DNA from: Acidobacteriota bacterium
Lineage (GTDB): Bacteria; Acidobacteriota; Polarisedimenticolia; Polarisedimenticolales; Polarisedimenticolaceae
DNA: 6,880 nucleotides
Assembly: GCA_011773795.1 (NCBI GenBank)
Contig: WVWW01000029.1
Span: 3,376-10,255, forward strand
Direction of reading: 5' to 3'
Made by a program: the position numbers and the translations under genes. Shown in pieces: positions 5,155 through 6,880 of this stretch. The notes below the pieces were generated by a model. The model saw nothing but the letters and a program-made list of their open reading frames with translations. It was not told where the DNA came from and made no database searches. Positions within the stretch are counted from its first letter, which is position 1, and each line of letters starts with the position of its first letter.

Positions 5155-6429
5155 CTAAAGCTTGTTGTCGACGATGCGGCCACCGACGATGGTCATGACG
5201 TTCGTTCCGGTGCACTCCCAGCCGTCGAACGGGCTGTTCGAGCTCTTGGACTCGAACTCCTCGGCCTGGATCGTGACCCGGCGTTCGGTGTCCAGCAGCG
5301 TCACGTCGGCCGGCCCGCCCTCCGCGAGCATCCCGCGGTCGACCCCGAGGATCCCGGCCGGGCCGCTCGTGAGCAGCTCCACGAAGCGCGGGAGGTCGAT
5401 CACCCCCGTGCGCACCAGGCGGTCGAGGCAGACCGGGACGGCGGTCTCCAGCCCGATGACCCCGAACGGCGCCAACCCGAACTCCACACACTTTTCGTCG
5501 CAGCGATGCGGCGCGTGATCCGTGGCGATGGCATCCACCGTGCCGTCGGCGAGCGCCTTGCGGAGCCCTTTCATGTCGTGCTGCGTGCGCAACGGCGGGT
5601 TCATCTTCGTGTTGGTGTCGTAGCCGATCACCGCCTCGTCGGTCAGCACCAGGTGGTGCGGCGTGACCTCGCAGGTGACGTTGAGCTTGCGGCGTTTCGC
5701 CGCGCGGACGAAGTCCACCGCGCGGGCGGTCGAGGTGTGCGCGATGTGCACCGTCCCGCCGGTGTACTCGGCGAGCAGGATGTCGCGCTGGACCATCAGG
5801 TCCTCGGCGACTCCCGGCCACCCGCGCAGCCCCAGCCGCGTCGATACTTCGCCTTCGTGGATCACGCCGCCGTCGACCAGCACGTGGTCCTCGCAGTGAT
5901 CGATGATCGGCACGTCGAAGATCTTCGAGTACTCGAGCGCCTTGCGCATCACCAGGCTGGAGTGCACCGGCTTGCCGTCGTCCGAGAAGGCCACGACGCC
6001 GGCGTCGCGCATGTCGCCCATCTCGGCGAGCTCTTTGCCCTCCTGACCGCGGCTCACGCAGCCGATGGGCCAGACGTGGACGGGATGCTCCTCGGCGGAG
6101 GCGAGGATCAACTCGGTGACGGCGCGCGAGTCGTTGACCGGGACCGTGTTCGGCATGCAGGCGACACCGGTGAAGCCACCGGCCGCGGCCGCGGCACAAC
6201 CGCTCGCCACCGTCTCCTTCCACTCCTGGCCCGGCTCCCGGAAGTGCACGTGCATGTCGATGAAACCGGGACACACCACGAGGTTGCGGCAATCGATGGT
6301 CTTGGCGTCGCCGGCGTCGATCGACGCGGCGATCCGGGCGATCTTGCGTTTCTCGATCAGCACGTCGCGTTTCGCGTCCAGCCCCGAGGCCGGATCGATC
6401 ACGCGCCCACCCTCAAGCAGCAGCTTCAA
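5155..6429 (-). CDS. pyrC: Dihydroorotase, class I
   Basis: PyrC cyclises carbamoyl-aspartate to dihydroorotate, the third step of UMP synthesis. With the start used here it has 424 aa, typical of class I dihydroorotases (about 425). The amidohydrolase metal site is intact: H60 and H62 (FIDMHVHFREPG), D151 (FSDDGKPV), H178 (IDHCEDH), H231 (HIAHTST) and D304 (ATDHAPH). NPPLRT and PFGVIGLET are further family motifs, and the C-terminus keeps the usual FxxKxxNSPFxGW-like segment. It should be an active enzyme, unlike the inactive PyrC-like partners found with PyrB in some bacteria. I chose the TTG at 6429 because GGAG lies 6 nt upstream and the protein then begins KLLLEGGRVIDPASG after the initiator, as the family does. 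A TTG at 6444 (429 aa) is the alternative. The start lies inside the end of pyrB, with a 17-nt overlap that implies translational coupling. Confidence 0.95.
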   Translation of the reverse strand: MKLLLEGGRVIDPASGLDAKRDVLIEKRKIARIAASIDAGDAKTIDCRNLVVCPGFIDMHVHFREPGQEWKETVASGCAAAAAGGFTGVACMPNTVPVNDSRAVTELILASAEEHPVHVWPIGCVSRGQEGKELAEMGDMRDAGVVAFSDDGKPVHSSLVMRKALEYSKIFDVPIIDHCEDHVLVDGGVIHEGEVSTRLGLRGWPGVAEDLMVQRDILLAEYTGGTVHIAHTSTARAVDFVRAAKRRKLNVTCEVTPHHLVLTDEAVIGYDTNTKMNPPLRTQHDMKGLRKALADGTVDAIATDHAPHRCDEKCVEFGLAPFGVIGLETAVPVCLDRLVRTGVIDLPRFVELLTSGPAGILGVDRGMLAEGGPADVTLLDTERRVTIQAEEFESKSSNSPFDGWECTGTNVMTIVGGRIVDNKL

Positions 6430-6880
6430 CGGTCTCTCCGGCAAGCAGGTACAGCACGGCCATGCGGACGGCCACCCCGTTGGTGACCTGGTTCAGGATC
6501 ACCGAGTGCTCGCCGTCGGCGATCTCGCTGGTGATCTCGACACCGCGATTCATCGGGCCGGGGTGCATCACGATCGCGTCCTTGGCGGCGCGCGCGAAGC
6601 GCTTGGCGTTGACCCCGTAAAGCGCGGCGTACTCGCGCAGCGTCGGGAACGCCCCGGCCTTCATGCGCTCGAGCTGGATGCGCAGCGCCATCACGACATC
6701 GGCGCCGTCGATCGCGGCATCGATATCGTGGGTCACGCGACAGCCCAACCGTTCCATCCCGATCGGCAACAGCGTGGGCGGCCCGCATACGGTCACGCTC
6801 GCGCCCATCGTGGTCAGCAGGTAGACGTTGCTGCGCGCCACGCGGCTGTTGAGGATGTCGCCGAGGATCGTGACCCGCAG
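6413..6880 (-). CDS. pyrB: Aspartate carbamoyltransferase catalytic subunit, C-terminal half (N-terminus outside window)
   Basis: PyrB joins carbamoyl phosphate and aspartate to make carbamoyl-aspartate, the committed step of pyrimidine synthesis. The gene runs off the right edge, and 155 C-terminal residues are visible, about half of a typical 310-aa chain. Visible motifs are VTILGDILNSRVARSN (3-18, start of the aspartate domain), ALRIQLERM (65-73, with the conserved R-Q and E-R residues) and MHPGPMNRGVEI (105-116). The HPGPxNRGVEI form is the B. subtilis or Aquifex-like version, not the HPLPRVDEI form of enteric holoenzymes, so a pyrI regulatory subunit is not expected. The frame stays open to the window edge; the GTG at 6841 is internal and not a start. 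It is the upstream gene of a pyrB-pyrC-purC run. Any pyrimidine-responsive leader would lie outside the window. Confidence 0.95.
   Translation of the reverse strand: MRVTILGDILNSRVARSNVYLLTTMGASVTVCGPPTLLPIGMERLGCRVTHDIDAAIDGADVVMALRIQLERMKAGAFPTLREYAALYGVNAKRFARAAKDAIVMHPGPMNRGVEITSEIADGEHSVILNQVTNGVAVRMAVLYLLAGETVEAAA

Noticed and set aside
5099..6292. A very long N-terminal extension of the purC frame (694 codons in total)
   Set aside because: The extra residues lie out of frame over pyrC and are Arg/Gly-rich. Family-like PurC sequence begins only at the GTG at 5098.
5047..6486. A 479-codon plus-strand open frame over pyrC
   Set aside because: It is a mirror of pyrC codon bias with no motif and a low-complexity R/V/H/D composition.

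Overview
The window is chromosomal, very GC-rich and densely coded, and reads as ordinary core genome rather than a mobile or defence region. I see no tRNA, rRNA, CRISPR array, insertion sequence or phage gene. The gene set suggests a Gram-negative, deltaproteobacterium-like organism (Myxococcota, Desulfobacterota or a similar lineage). It comprises a sigma-32-like factor with an acidic N-terminal extension, a membrane-anchored LytM-type M23 endopeptidase, a cytoplasmic-type NagZ, a long-form PurC and a B. subtilis-type PyrB with a class I PyrC. This placement is an inference from protein character, not from a marker gene search.

Layout. (1) Positions 2-715, plus strand: the C-terminal part of a protein with a peptidase-MA-like region followed by about three TPR repeats. 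(2) Positions 716-1057: a short region holding a possible 36-residue membrane peptide on the minus strand, with a compact hairpin just upstream of its start and a promoter-like sequence further upstream. (3) Positions 1058-2986, minus strand: a probable two-gene operon, M23 endopeptidase then sigma-32-like factor. (4) Positions 2987-3164: a divergent intergenic region with a promoter candidate for the M23 gene and a terminator-like hairpin in front of nagZ. (5) Positions 3165-4211, plus strand: nagZ, a GH3 beta-N-acetylhexosaminidase. (6) Positions 4208-6880, minus strand: a nucleotide-synthesis operon pyrB (partial), pyrC, purC. It converges on nagZ, and the two stop codons share one CTAG.

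How the genes fit together. The divergent M23 gene and nagZ both act on cell wall: the M23 enzyme would cut peptide crosslinks in the periplasm, and NagZ would remove GlcNAc from recycled muropeptides in the cytoplasm. The sigma factor directly behind the M23 gene suggests, but does not prove, joint expression of a wall hydrolase and a stress regulator. PyrB and PyrC catalyse consecutive steps of UMP synthesis and appear translationally coupled through a TTG start inside the end of pyrB. PurC is a purine enzyme placed behind a terminator-like hairpin that could set its level apart from pyrBC.

I found no convincing new multi-gene system. The points most worth a second look are the small membrane ORF with its hairpin leader, the nagZ leader with two competing structures, the pyrC-purC hairpin, and the M23-sigma factor pairing.
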